DNA of 58,739 bases from an uncultured Alphaproteobacteria bacterium. Its GTDB lineage: Bacteria > Pseudomonadota > Alphaproteobacteria > UBA6615. The notes beneath the pieces are model-generated. The model saw only the letters and a list, made by a program, of their open reading frames with translations, ran no database searches and was not told where the DNA came from. The first letter of the stretch is position 1. The number at the start of each line of letters is the position of its first letter. The stretch lies in the NCBI GenBank assembly GCA_943787445.1, contig CALSML010000028.1:1-58739 (forward strand), read 5' to 3'. Position numbers and translations under genes: made by a program. Positions 52,958 through 58,739 of the stretch are shown piece after piece.

Positions 52958-53170
52958 GGGTCATCAACCCAGCCGACATACAGATCGATCAGTAGGGTCT
53001 TCAGAGCCTTCCGATAGGGGTTCTTGTCCTGTGTCCGCTTCCGATCTGTCGGCTCCAGACATCGGATATGTAGCTTCATACAGCCGGTCTACGAGGGCGT
53101 TAACCTCTGGATGCTCTGACCAGCGGTGTACATCGAATAGTCGGGAGTGGTTGAGATCACGGTTCGTCAT
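52958..53170 (-). pseudogene. Hypothetical protein remnant with probable frameshift
   Basis: From ATG 53170 the minus strand gives NRDLNHSRLFDVHRWSEHPE and VNALVDRLYE, then the coherent text moves to a second frame near 53078: IRCLEPTDRKRTQDKNPYRK and ALKTLLIDLYVGWVDDPLLV. One indel would join them into about 75 residues. The reading then runs antisense into the neighbouring gene, so the 3' part is probably lost. The protein is basic and helical; I do not recognise it securely. It may belong to an old integrated element. Confidence 0.3.
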
Positions 53171-53273
53171 CCTCCGGATTCTATCGGAAATATTGAACGG
53201 CAGAAGGGAAGTGGCATGTGGGTAACTTACTCCCTTGCTTTGATCCCGGCGTACGTCTTGGATATATTGCGAA

Positions 53274-53726
53274 ATGACCAAAATACGAGCCGCTCTCATA
53301 GCCGTCGGGTTTTCTCTTGCCGTTGTTGCGATAGCCTCAATGCCTTCTGCTCACGCAAGTATGGATGAGCTACTCGATGGCATCGTCGCGTTAGAGGCAT
53401 GTGACCAATCCAAGGAAATGCATGACGAGAAAAAATGCGAGGCATTTCTTGTCGGGGTCACAGCTACCCTATCTTGGCTGCAAATTTATCAAAACCTTGA
53501 TCTGACCTACTGTGTGCCTTCAACGACCGTCGTTCGTCTTCCTGATCAACGAGATATTTTTGTGAAATGGATGAATGAAAATCCTAGCCAACTGCACGGA
53601 CATTCAGTTGGATTATTTGTAAAGTCCATGGAACAGGCATTCCCCTGTAATTCCATGAATTGCTGGCGCATGATAGGGGGCTTCAGTAAATATAAACCGA
53701 GTGGTTGCCCCTTCTGTGGTCGCTAA
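53274..53726 (+). CDS. Secreted Rap1a/Tai-like protein (immunity-protein fold), orphan
   Basis: 150 residues. Signal peptide KIRAALIAVGFSLAVVAIASMPSAHA. The mature part has the order of conserved elements of the Rap1a/Tai family (immunity proteins of T6SS amidases): CEAFLVGVTATLSWL, TYCVPSTTVVRLPDQRDIFVKWMNENPSQLHGHS and MEQAFPC, with the Cys pairs that make the disulfide. The C-terminus adds CPFCGR. In the family this periplasmic protein blocks a cell-wall amidase. No effector gene or T6SS is seen here, so it may be an orphan defence gene or a family member with another function. Confidence 0.5.
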   Translation: MTKIRAALIAVGFSLAVVAIASMPSAHASMDELLDGIVALEACDQSKEMHDEKKCEAFLVGVTATLSWLQIYQNLDLTYCVPSTTVVRLPDQRDIFVKWMNENPSQLHGHSVGLFVKSMEQAFPCNSMNCWRMIGGFSKYKPSGCPFCGR

Positions 53727-53970
53727 ATCCCCCATCACCATCAGGACCATCTCAGGCCTCGCTGAATCCGGCATGACGCTTGGTCTTCACTGCCAACCTT
53801 GCGGTAGGTGGGACGAAATTATCCCGGCAGAATGGCTGAATGACGGAAGGCCCGACGTTGACTATATCCGGCAGCGATTCACCTGTTCTGTATGTGGCGG
53901 TAAGGCCAACAAGCAGGTTCGACCAAGGCTGGATGGAATGGATAGCCAATCTGGCTACCGGGGGCTTTGA
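53716..53970 (+). CDS. Small zinc-ribbon protein
   Basis: 84 residues if started at GTG 53716, overlapping the end of the preceding gene by 11 bases; ATG 53773 is the alternative. LHCQPCGRWDEI and FTCSVCGGKANKQVRPR are two CxxC knuckles 35 residues apart, the pattern of a structural zinc ribbon. No enzyme motif is visible. Several alphaproteobacterial proteins of this size and pattern exist without assigned function. Confidence 0.5.
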   Translation: MVAKSPITIRTISGLAESGMTLGLHCQPCGRWDEIIPAEWLNDGRPDVDYIRQRFTCSVCGGKANKQVRPRLDGMDSQSGYRGL

Positions 53971-54027
53971 TCTTATCAGATCGTTGAACTATTCAGCACG
54001 AGAACGAGATCCGACCGGGACATAGTG

Positions 54028-54276
54028 ATGGCTAACTGGCACACCGATTATATTGTCAAATACCATATCACCTTCGTTCACAACGATGGGCGGTCTGAGG
54101 TGGTCAGGGACAATATGATTGTTGAGGGTCGATCCCCAGAAGAGGTCAAAAAGATCATCTTAGCCAAATACGAACATAGTGGTGTTTCGACAACCGATAT
54201 CCCAGACGGGTGGTCTGGTGAGATCAGAAGTAACGAGTTGTCCATTGATGACATCGAGAAGATCTGGGAATACTGA
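54028..54276 (+). CDS. Small hypothetical protein
   Basis: 82 residues from ATG 54028 (GTG 54025 is also possible). It is acidic and soluble, with YIVKYHITFVHNDGRSEVVRD followed by a helix GRSPEEVKKIILAKYEHSG and a C-terminal ELSIDDIEKIWEY. A predicted beta-beta-alpha start suggests a small compact domain. No signal peptide, no cysteines, no family recognised. It is followed after 24 bases by the secreted hydrolase gene. Confidence 0.5.
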   Translation: MANWHTDYIVKYHITFVHNDGRSEVVRDNMIVEGRSPEEVKKIILAKYEHSGVSTTDIPDGWSGEIRSNELSIDDIEKIWEY

Positions 54277-54300
54277 ATTTCTATTGAGTGAGCTACTCCA

Positions 54301-55053
54301 ATGAGAAACCTGACCGCCACCATCTGCCTTACCGTTGCCGTACTTTTCGTTGCTGCCATGGTGACAGCCAACTCTGCGGCCAATGCAGAACCCATTTATC
54401 ATGAAATCAACTACCCAGAGGGTAATGGCCCGTTTCCTGTTGTGATCGCCCTGCATACCAGCGGTGGATTTAAAACTGTCAAACGGCAGATATCAAAATA
54501 TACAAACGCTGGGTATGCTGTTTATGCGCCAGACTTCTTTAGGCGACATGGTATCTCAAGTTCTAACCGTTTTGAGACATGGACTACATATAGGAAGGCG
54601 ATAGAAGCAGAGCTTTTAGAGCTGATTGAGGTAATCAAAAAAGACCCCAAAGCCGATGCAAAAAATATCTTTGCTGTTGGCTTTTCAAACGGAGGCTACT
54701 GGGCGAGTTTTCTTGCGGCTCGTAAGCACGTAAATGCTGGGGCGTCGCATTATGGTGTTTGGCGTTGGCCTCCATCTGCGGGATGGAACGGCTACCCCGC
54801 TGATTATTTTGATGCCGACAGTAACCCTGTTCTGGCAATCCATGGGGACAACGATAGCGTCCAGAAACCCCGTTTTGTCTATGATCAACTGACTATTGTT
54901 GAAAGCAAAAGTCCCAAGTTCAAAAAGCATATTTTTAGAAACGCGGGACATAGTTGGGACTGCGAACCGTGTCGCAAGGATGGCTATGACGAAGAAGTTA
55001 CAAGACAGTCTCTAAAAATGACCTTGGATCTTTTTGAAGCAAATAAACGATAG
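54301..55053 (+). CDS. Secreted dienelactone hydrolase-like alpha/beta hydrolase
   Basis: 250 residues with a signal peptide (NLTATICLTVAVLFVAAMVTANSAANA). Then PFPVVIALHTSGGFKTVKRQ (oxyanion hole), IFAVGFSNGGYWASFLAARK (nucleophile Ser in GFSNGG), PVLAIHGDNDSVQ (Asp) and FRNAGHSWDCEPC (His). This is the dienelactone hydrolase/poly-hydroxyalkanoate depolymerase-like branch acting in the periplasm. Codon use is more AT-rich than in the core genes. The two Cys after the histidine could form a disulfide. The substrate is unknown. Confidence 0.75.
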   Translation: MRNLTATICLTVAVLFVAAMVTANSAANAEPIYHEINYPEGNGPFPVVIALHTSGGFKTVKRQISKYTNAGYAVYAPDFFRRHGISSSNRFETWTTYRKAIEAELLELIEVIKKDPKADAKNIFAVGFSNGGYWASFLAARKHVNAGASHYGVWRWPPSAGWNGYPADYFDADSNPVLAIHGDNDSVQKPRFVYDQLTIVESKSPKFKKHIFRNAGHSWDCEPCRKDGYDEEVTRQSLKMTLDLFEANKR

Positions 55054-55060
55054 TCTCTAG

Positions 55061-55887
55061 TTTGTCCGTTGGACACCTGCCACCGCAACCCTGCTCAGAC
55101 ACGCCAAGACAGCCCTTCACGACGATTTGGCACCCCACCTGAGCCGCAGGTGCTCTCACATCAAAGGTCATGGCGGGGTTAAGCTGTCCGTCAATTACAG
55201 CCAGAGGCTCTGTAATCATTTCGCCTATGTGGCTCGGTTTGATGTGAGGTCATATTACAGCAGCATGGACCATCAGATCATCCTCGACCTCCTCAAGCAG
55301 TGTCGGGTTAGACCGGCGATCACGTGCATTGTTGGGGAGTATTTGTCTCTCCCAGATCATAACTCAAGTGGGAAGGGGATGGTCGCAGGAGGTGCCTTAT
55401 CGCCACTCATCGGGGCTTTGTATTTGATGCCTCTCGACAAGCTGATGAAAGACTTACAGGGCAGCCTTGGGGTGCGTTATCAGCGATACATGGATGACTT
55501 TGTTATCTTTGCTCCGACACGACATAAGCTGCGCAAGGCTATCAAGCAGATGTATGGGGTGTTGGATAATCTGAAGGTGCATGTGCACCCAAAGAAGCGG
55601 TTCATAGGACCGACAAGAAAGGGGTTCGACTTTCTGGGGTACTGGCTAGAACCAGATAAACCACTGACTCCCTCGCCGGTCAGTCTATCCCGCCTGATAG
55701 AACGTTCTCATCAGCTTCATGAGCAAACAGCCGATTTAATCGGCTGCGAGAGTACGTCTGCAGGTGGCACCAGTGGCACCATGGTGGGCTACGCGGACTG
55801 ACGGCACGGACCAGCAGCTTTATCTGGGCATGGCAGTACGTAACAAAAGCCCTAAGGCTTAATTTGGCACCAGAAATTATTAGATAA
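55061..55887 (+). pseudogene. Reverse transcriptase remnant (group II-intron-like RT), 5'-truncated and frameshifted
   Basis: The open text begins right after a stop at 55058 with no start codon, reading TATLLRHAKTALHDDLAPHL and RCSHIKGHGGVKLSV. It continues with palm motif A VARFDVRSYYSSMDHQI, GGALSPLIGALYLMPLDKLM, the catalytic RYMDDFVIFAP (YMDD at 55487-55498) and KRFIGPTRKGFDFLGYWL. Near 55735 the frame shifts by one; the second frame continues the family text RLREYVCRWHQWHHGGLRGL to a stop at 55887. So the catalytic motifs survive, but the N-terminal part is lost. It looks like decayed mobile-element debris. Confidence 0.75.
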
Positions 55888-56080
55888 ACTATCCGGAATC
55901 ATGACCCGGGCGGGATCAAAACTGATTCTGAGAAGGACAGACCGGCGCTTTTCTCTCTAAAGCGCTTGTGGTTTCTAACGGCTCCCCGTCTGCGCTGCCT
56001 CGACTCATGATTCACCACAGCGCTCCTGCGGGTCATCGGTCCTGGCTGGTTGATATGCGATATACGTTGGGCTCCCCAGT

Positions 56081-56533
56081 CTACTTGGTCATAAATAACG
56101 ATGCGTTTTTAAAAAAGTTCGATGGCCCTAGATCTGTTCCGACCTCGAATTTAACTCGATAAACTAAGGTTTTTCCGCCTGACGCCGCTGCGGCGCCTGT
56201 GATAACGACCTCTGCCTCCCGGACTGTGTCTCCCAAAACCCACGTCAAAACTGCATTGGGCGGATCCGCCTTGAAGCTGTCGCCTTTGTCGTCTGCCCAC
56301 AGCCCGGCAAACTGCTCGGCTGTCAAGTAAGCGTGGCGACGGTTCGGCCTGTCGGTAAAGGCGAAAATGTCTCGTTCCACCGGCATAACGAGGGTCGTCG
56401 GGGAGGTCATTTCAGCCGTTTGCGCTGTATGAACGAACAGCCACTCTGCCGGTTTGGCATCTTCAGCACCTGCTGAACTGGCAACGAACAGGCTCATGAT
56501 AAAGGCTGTTGAAATAGAGATTAGGTGCTTCAT
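56081..56533 (-). CDS. Secreted conserved hypothetical protein
   Basis: 150 residues from ATG 56533. Signal peptide KHLISISTAFIMSLFVASSAGA. The mature part runs LFVHTAQTAEMTSPTTLVMP, FTDRPNRRHAYLTAEQFAGL, GDSFKADPPNAVLTWV and VYRVKFEVGTDLGPS, a beta-rich domain that I recall from hypothetical proteins of marine bacteria and cyanobacteria, without known function. The longer in-frame start at 56602 would run into the IS fragment. It stands alone, oppositely oriented to the RT remnant. Confidence 0.6.
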   Translation of the reverse strand: MKHLISISTAFIMSLFVASSAGAEDAKPAEWLFVHTAQTAEMTSPTTLVMPVERDIFAFTDRPNRRHAYLTAEQFAGLWADDKGDSFKADPPNAVLTWVLGDTVREAEVVITGAAAASGGKTLVYRVKFEVGTDLGPSNFFKNASLFMTK

Positions 56534-56599
56534 CAAATCAGACTCAATTGTTTCGGGAAAAGACAAAAGATATTTTGGCAACCAACAATGATCCACCCC

Positions 56600-56791
56600 C
56601 ATTGAATTGGTCCACCGTGTATTTTAGTGAACGGAGGATCAAGGATGGCAACGAAACGACACAAACCCGAAGAGATAGTCTCCAAGCTACGGCAGGTTGA
56701 TGTGCTTGTCGGGCAAGGTCAGGCTCGCATTGACGCGATCCGCCAGGTGCAGATTACGGAGCAAACCTATTACCGCTGGCGCAAGCGGTAA
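56600..56791 (+). mobile_element. IS3-family insertion sequence, left-end fragment
   Basis: Begins near TTGAATTGGTCCACC (a left-end-like sequence) and covers the start of orfA. The right part of the element, orfB with the DDE transposase and the right terminal repeat are absent, so it cannot move by itself. It ends 36 bases from the tRNA-Val 3' end. Confidence 0.6.
56645..56791 (+). pseudogene. IS3-family transposase orfA, truncated
   Basis: 48 codons from ATG 56645, after GGAGGATCAAGG: ATKRHKPEEIVSKLRQVDVL, GQGQARIDAIRQVQITEQTYYRWRKR, then a premature TAA. It is the N-terminal helix-turn-helix of the IS3 (IS51/ISRj-like group) orfA, which normally continues past YRWRKQYGG for about 40 more residues. 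The break is exactly after the HTH. Confidence 0.75.
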
Positions 56792-56827
56792 GCCGTTGTA
56801 ACTAAGTCAGATACGTTGCATCCGAAA

Positions 56828-56925
56828 TGGTGGGCGCGACAGGGATTGAACCTGTGACCCCTGCCGTGTGAAGGCAGTGCTCTCCCGCTTTCGGTCGCTT
56901 CGCTCCCTCTCAAAGCTACGCGCCT
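56828..56925 (-). tRNA. tRNA-Val(CAC) with enlarged D-loop, probably non-functional
   Basis: On the minus strand the sequence ends ACAGG-TTCAATC-CCTGT-CGCGCCC-ACCA (perfect T-arm, acceptor 3' strand and encoded CCA). The anticodon arm is CTGCC-TTCACAC-GGCAG, anticodon CAC at 56868-56870, for Val GTG codons. The 5' strand AGGCGCG-TA-GCT pairs six of seven acceptor positions (A-C at 1-72). The D-loop is about 23 bases longer than normal: GGGAGCGAAGCGACCGAAAGC is inserted beside a second GGGAG. The total is 98 instead of about 75 nt. Its 3' half is a typical integration target. Confidence 0.7.
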
Positions 56926-57037
56926 TGCCACGCTGTAAAGACCGGATTTCTGGCGAAAACCGTAAAGTTCCAATCGTTCTAAATAACTGAAACATCATCG
57001 TATCGTATTATAGCTACTGTGTGAATCCTCGATGTGA

Positions 57038-57058
57038 GTGGCACAAATTTGGCACAAA
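57038..57058 (+). repeat. Tandem GGCACAAA direct repeat (locus 2)
   Basis: GTGGCACAAA at 57038 and TTGGCACAAA at 57049 with an 11-bp period, same spacing and orientation as at 44387-44407. It is 113 bases from the 5' end of the tRNA-Val. It is in the gap 56926-57216, which otherwise holds only a run of nine G (57138-57146) and no gene I can support. Confidence 0.45.
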
Positions 57059-57216
57059 GGAGGAAACGAATCAGCGCATGTCGCGCCTTTTCGCGGCGTC
57101 CGACAACCCCCTTCTCAGATTGGGTAGGATGAGGAGAGGGGGGGGGACAAAATTCGCCGTTCTCTCAAAATATATAAATGACCCCGCCGATAAATTTGGT
57201 GTCTCGGTAAGCCGTG

Positions 57217-57870
57217 TTACCGCTTTAGTCCTTCACAGGCGACACCATCGCCGTCGCCGTCCAACCTATGAGGGTCCCCCGATCCTGCCGACTCATAGAA
57301 CCTTTGAGCCTCTTCGTGGGTTCGAAAGTCTTTACAGTCTCGATCTTCAAAACTGCTTAGGCGTTGGTGTTCTTTTGAGGTTTGTCTTTTGCCCCGCCGC
57401 CATTGCTCTGGAGCGACAAAACTTCCTGACCAAATGCCGAGTCCTGATTTCTGTGCTTCCATCTCTTCGGTGACATAGTCGGTCGAGTAGCGCCGGTAGG
57501 CTATCGCCCAACCGGTAGCAACCATCTCGCGGTTAAGTTGAACTCCGAGCGGTCCCCCTATCGAGCAGACAGCAATAATTCGACCGTAACGATCTTTGTC
57601 GATCTCTGAACAATCGACCCAATGGTTCTCAACCAAGGCAGCCAGAGCAGCTGTTGCCTCGAAACCACAACGCCATTCCTGACTATTGCGCGAACAAAGT
57701 TGATCTCTTTCAGGTGCATCAATTCCGTGAAGGCGAACAGCGACCGAACCAAAGTTGAGTGAGTCTCCATCCACGACACGCGGTTTGCCGCTGATGGCCT
57801 CAGCGCCATGAACGCCAATAGCGATCACACTGATTGTCGTCGTGCAAAATAGTTTGAAAAGGTGAACCAT
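57217..57870 (-). CDS. Secreted thermonuclease (SNase) with C-terminal Excalibur domain
   Basis: 217 residues. Signal peptide [24 protein letters not shown]. SNase core: [28 protein letters not shown], with the Asp/Arg/Glu active-site set, and [16 protein letters not shown]. The last 40 residues are an Excalibur calcium-binding motif: [18 protein letters not shown] and [10 protein letters not shown] (Cys pair plus DxDxDG). It would degrade extracellular or periplasmic nucleic acids in a Ca2+-dependent way. The start is ATG 57870. Codon use is AT-richer than core genes. Confidence 0.85.
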   Translation of the reverse strand: MVHLFKLFCTTTISVIAIGVHGAEAISGKPRVVDGDSLNFGSVAVRLHGIDAPERDQLCSRNSQEWRCGFEATAALAALVENHWVDCSEIDKDRYGRIIAVCSIGGPLGVQLNREMVATGWAIAYRRYSTDYVTEEMEAQKSGLGIWSGSFVAPEQWRRGKRQTSKEHQRLSSFEDRDCKDFRTHEEAQRFYESAGSGDPHRLDGDGDGVACEGLKR

Positions 57871-57911
57871 GGCTTTCAGGGACTCATCGTTCTGAACGAC
57901 CCGACGTCCGG

Positions 57912-58217
57912 TCAGTCACTCTTTTTGCAGTGGTCTTGCCATAACATTGACAGCTGGGTCATCTCGGTCAGCGCAGCCCTGTAACGCCGACCCATAATAT
58001 CGTAATGAGTTTGCAGATCCTCATTTGCAACGTTAGGCTGACGCATATCTCGCATCAGCGAAATTAAGACGGTCATATGTGATGAGGTTTCCCGCATCTG
58101 CGACGCCAACGTCGGGCACATCTGCGGGTCAATAAGAGGTACCTCGTCACTCGAAGATGGTCTACCTCCCATGAGTAGCAGCCCCGAAACGCAGAGGGTG
58201 GAAATTAAGAGCCTCAT
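57912..58217 (-). CDS. Small exported hypothetical protein
   Basis: 101 residues from ATG 58217, with GGAGATTGTT just upstream. Signal peptide [22 protein letters not shown]; then an all-helical segment ([23 protein letters not shown] to [19 protein letters not shown]), rich in Met and Gln, with two Cys that flank it. A Cys near residue 8 lies inside the signal peptide rather than at a lipobox. No family recognised. It lies upstream of the SNase gene in the same direction. Confidence 0.5.
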   Translation of the reverse strand: MRLLISTLCVSGLLLMGGRPSSSDEVPLIDPQMCPTLASQMRETSSHMTVLISLMRDMRQPNVANEDLQTHYDIMGRRYRAALTEMTQLSMLWQDHCKKSD

Positions 58218-58417
58218 AACAATCTCCAATTTGAACGGCACAAACGGCCTCTTTTGCAACAACAACACCCCCAGACCCCCGGGAAGGACCTTACATGGGC
58301 TTTAATGGAAAGTGGGAGAGTGGAAAATACGAATATGCGGAGGGCTAGAACCGTGGATAAGGTTCTGCTACTGGATCGAAGATCACTAAAGTTACCCGTA
58401 ATGGAACAGGGTCTCTT

Positions 58418-58739
58418 CTACCACCTAGTTTTCCCACCTCCACCTTCTTTCCCTACTTTCTTCCTCTCTATCCCTTCTTCTTTGAACGCTCTCCATCTCT
58501 TCCGATACCCAGCCTTCCACTCAGGTATTGGTCTTTCTTTCTGACGTTCCATCATCAGATTGTATCGGTTGTTCGATATTGCACTGATGTCCGCTGCCTC
58601 CGTGATTTGCCCTGTTCTCCACTGATGTCGAAACAGTGGGTCCCCGATCTCGTTCTCCGTCTTTAGCTTCATCTCCCCGCCAAGAACCTGCTGACAAGCA
58701 TCCCTTAGGAGTTGCTCCAGCCATTGCTCTTTGTCGTTT
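58418..58739 (-). CDS. Hypothetical protein, 3' end only (runs off right edge)
   Basis: The frame is open from the right edge of the window: EQWLEQLLRDACQQVLGGEM, then NEIGDPLFRHQWRTGQITEA, NRYNLMMERQKERPIPEWKA, and a strongly basic tail RKRWRAFKEEGIERKKVGKE. An internal ATG at 58672 is not needed as a start because the coding text continues upstream. Charged and probably nucleic-acid binding; not recognised. On the plus strand its tail appears as a long pyrimidine tract. The gap 58218-58417 has no gene I can support. Confidence 0.4.
   Translation of the reverse strand, partial: NDKEQWLEQLLRDACQQVLGGEMKLKTENEIGDPLFRHQWRTGQITEAADISAISNNRYNLMMERQKERPIPEWKAGYRKRWRAFKEEGIERKKVGKEGGGGKTRW

Noticed and set aside
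44387..57058. A 12.6-kb mobile element bounded by the two GGCACAAA pairs
   Set aside because: The interval contains nrdAB, HMCES and other core-type genes in normal GC-rich codon use, so one element spanning it is unlikely.
57021..57473. 150-codon plus-strand frame starting in the tRNA/SNase gap
   Set aside because: More than half is antisense to the SNase gene and the rest includes the GGCACAAA repeats and a G9 run; no ribosome site or conserved text.
58430..58500. Pyrimidine-rich tract as a structural or regulatory element
   Set aside because: It is the complement of the basic, Lys/Glu/Gly-rich C-terminus of the partial minus-strand gene.

Overview
The window looks like chromosomal DNA of a GC-rich alphaproteobacterium, probably a free-living heterotroph. 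The case rests on the GC-rich codon bias, an MntR close to the enterobacterial/alphaproteobacterial type, a malate synthase G plus isocitrate lyase next to a RamB/ScfR-type regulator, a prokaryotic SpeH-SpeE spermidine route, and many small oxidoreductases and alpha/beta hydrolases. No rRNA, CRISPR array or intact prophage is visible. The species cannot be named from the sequence alone.

Left edge (1-3025): three recognisable genes (a PRISE-type SDR, a GntR regulator, an FAD-linked oxidase related to alkylglycerone-phosphate synthase) are each broken by several single-base indels, after which the sequence is clean. This is either a decaying locus or an error-rich contig end. From 3.1 to 24.6 kb lies a catabolic and regulatory stretch: two luciferase-like flavin monooxygenases, succinate-semialdehyde dehydrogenase, a beta-keto acid cleavage enzyme, an Asp-nucleophile hydrolase, an operon of two-domain multicopper oxidase - ZIP permease - MntR with a palindromic candidate operator, twin Gfo/Idh/MocA dehydrogenases, a GST, a rhodanese, and the glyoxylate shunt (malate synthase G, isocitrate lyase and their likely regulator). 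A family of palindromic repeats with the core CCCGGACTTGATCCGGG is scattered through the gaps of this part.

From 24.6 to 43 kb: a VOC protein plus MFS exporter, a haloalkane dehalogenase with a complete catalytic pentad, another hydrolase, a fused class II aldolase/SDR, a quinone oxidoreductase, an acetolactate-synthase-like ThDP enzyme, a GmhB-like phosphatase without its zinc ligands, a tightly coupled speH-speE-DsbA-like-isomerase operon, an acyl-CoA dehydrogenase/FAD-dehydrogenase pair, the tRNA-modification enzyme TsaC/Sua5 with CysQ, and an orphan molybdenum hydroxylase large subunit.

From 43 to 52.6 kb: the remains of an AmmeMemoRadiSam locus (two convergent genes fused tail to tail by a deletion), an ArsC-like protein, nrdAB behind a near-consensus sigma-70 promoter and two NrdR-like boxes spaced 31 bp, an SLC13 transporter, an HMCES/YedK DNA-crosslink protein, and a second orphan molybdenum hydroxylase large subunit.

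Right end (52.7-58.7 kb): an AT-richer accessory region of small secreted proteins (one resembling Rap1a/Tai immunity proteins, one SNase-Excalibur nuclease, one secreted dienelactone-hydrolase-like protein) and mobile-element debris: a 5'-truncated, frameshifted reverse transcriptase, the first part of an IS3-family orfA, and a tRNA-Val(CAC) whose D-loop carries about 23 extra bases. Tandem GGCACAAA motifs with an 11-bp period beside this tRNA recur upstream of nrdA. I read this end as an eroded integrative island.
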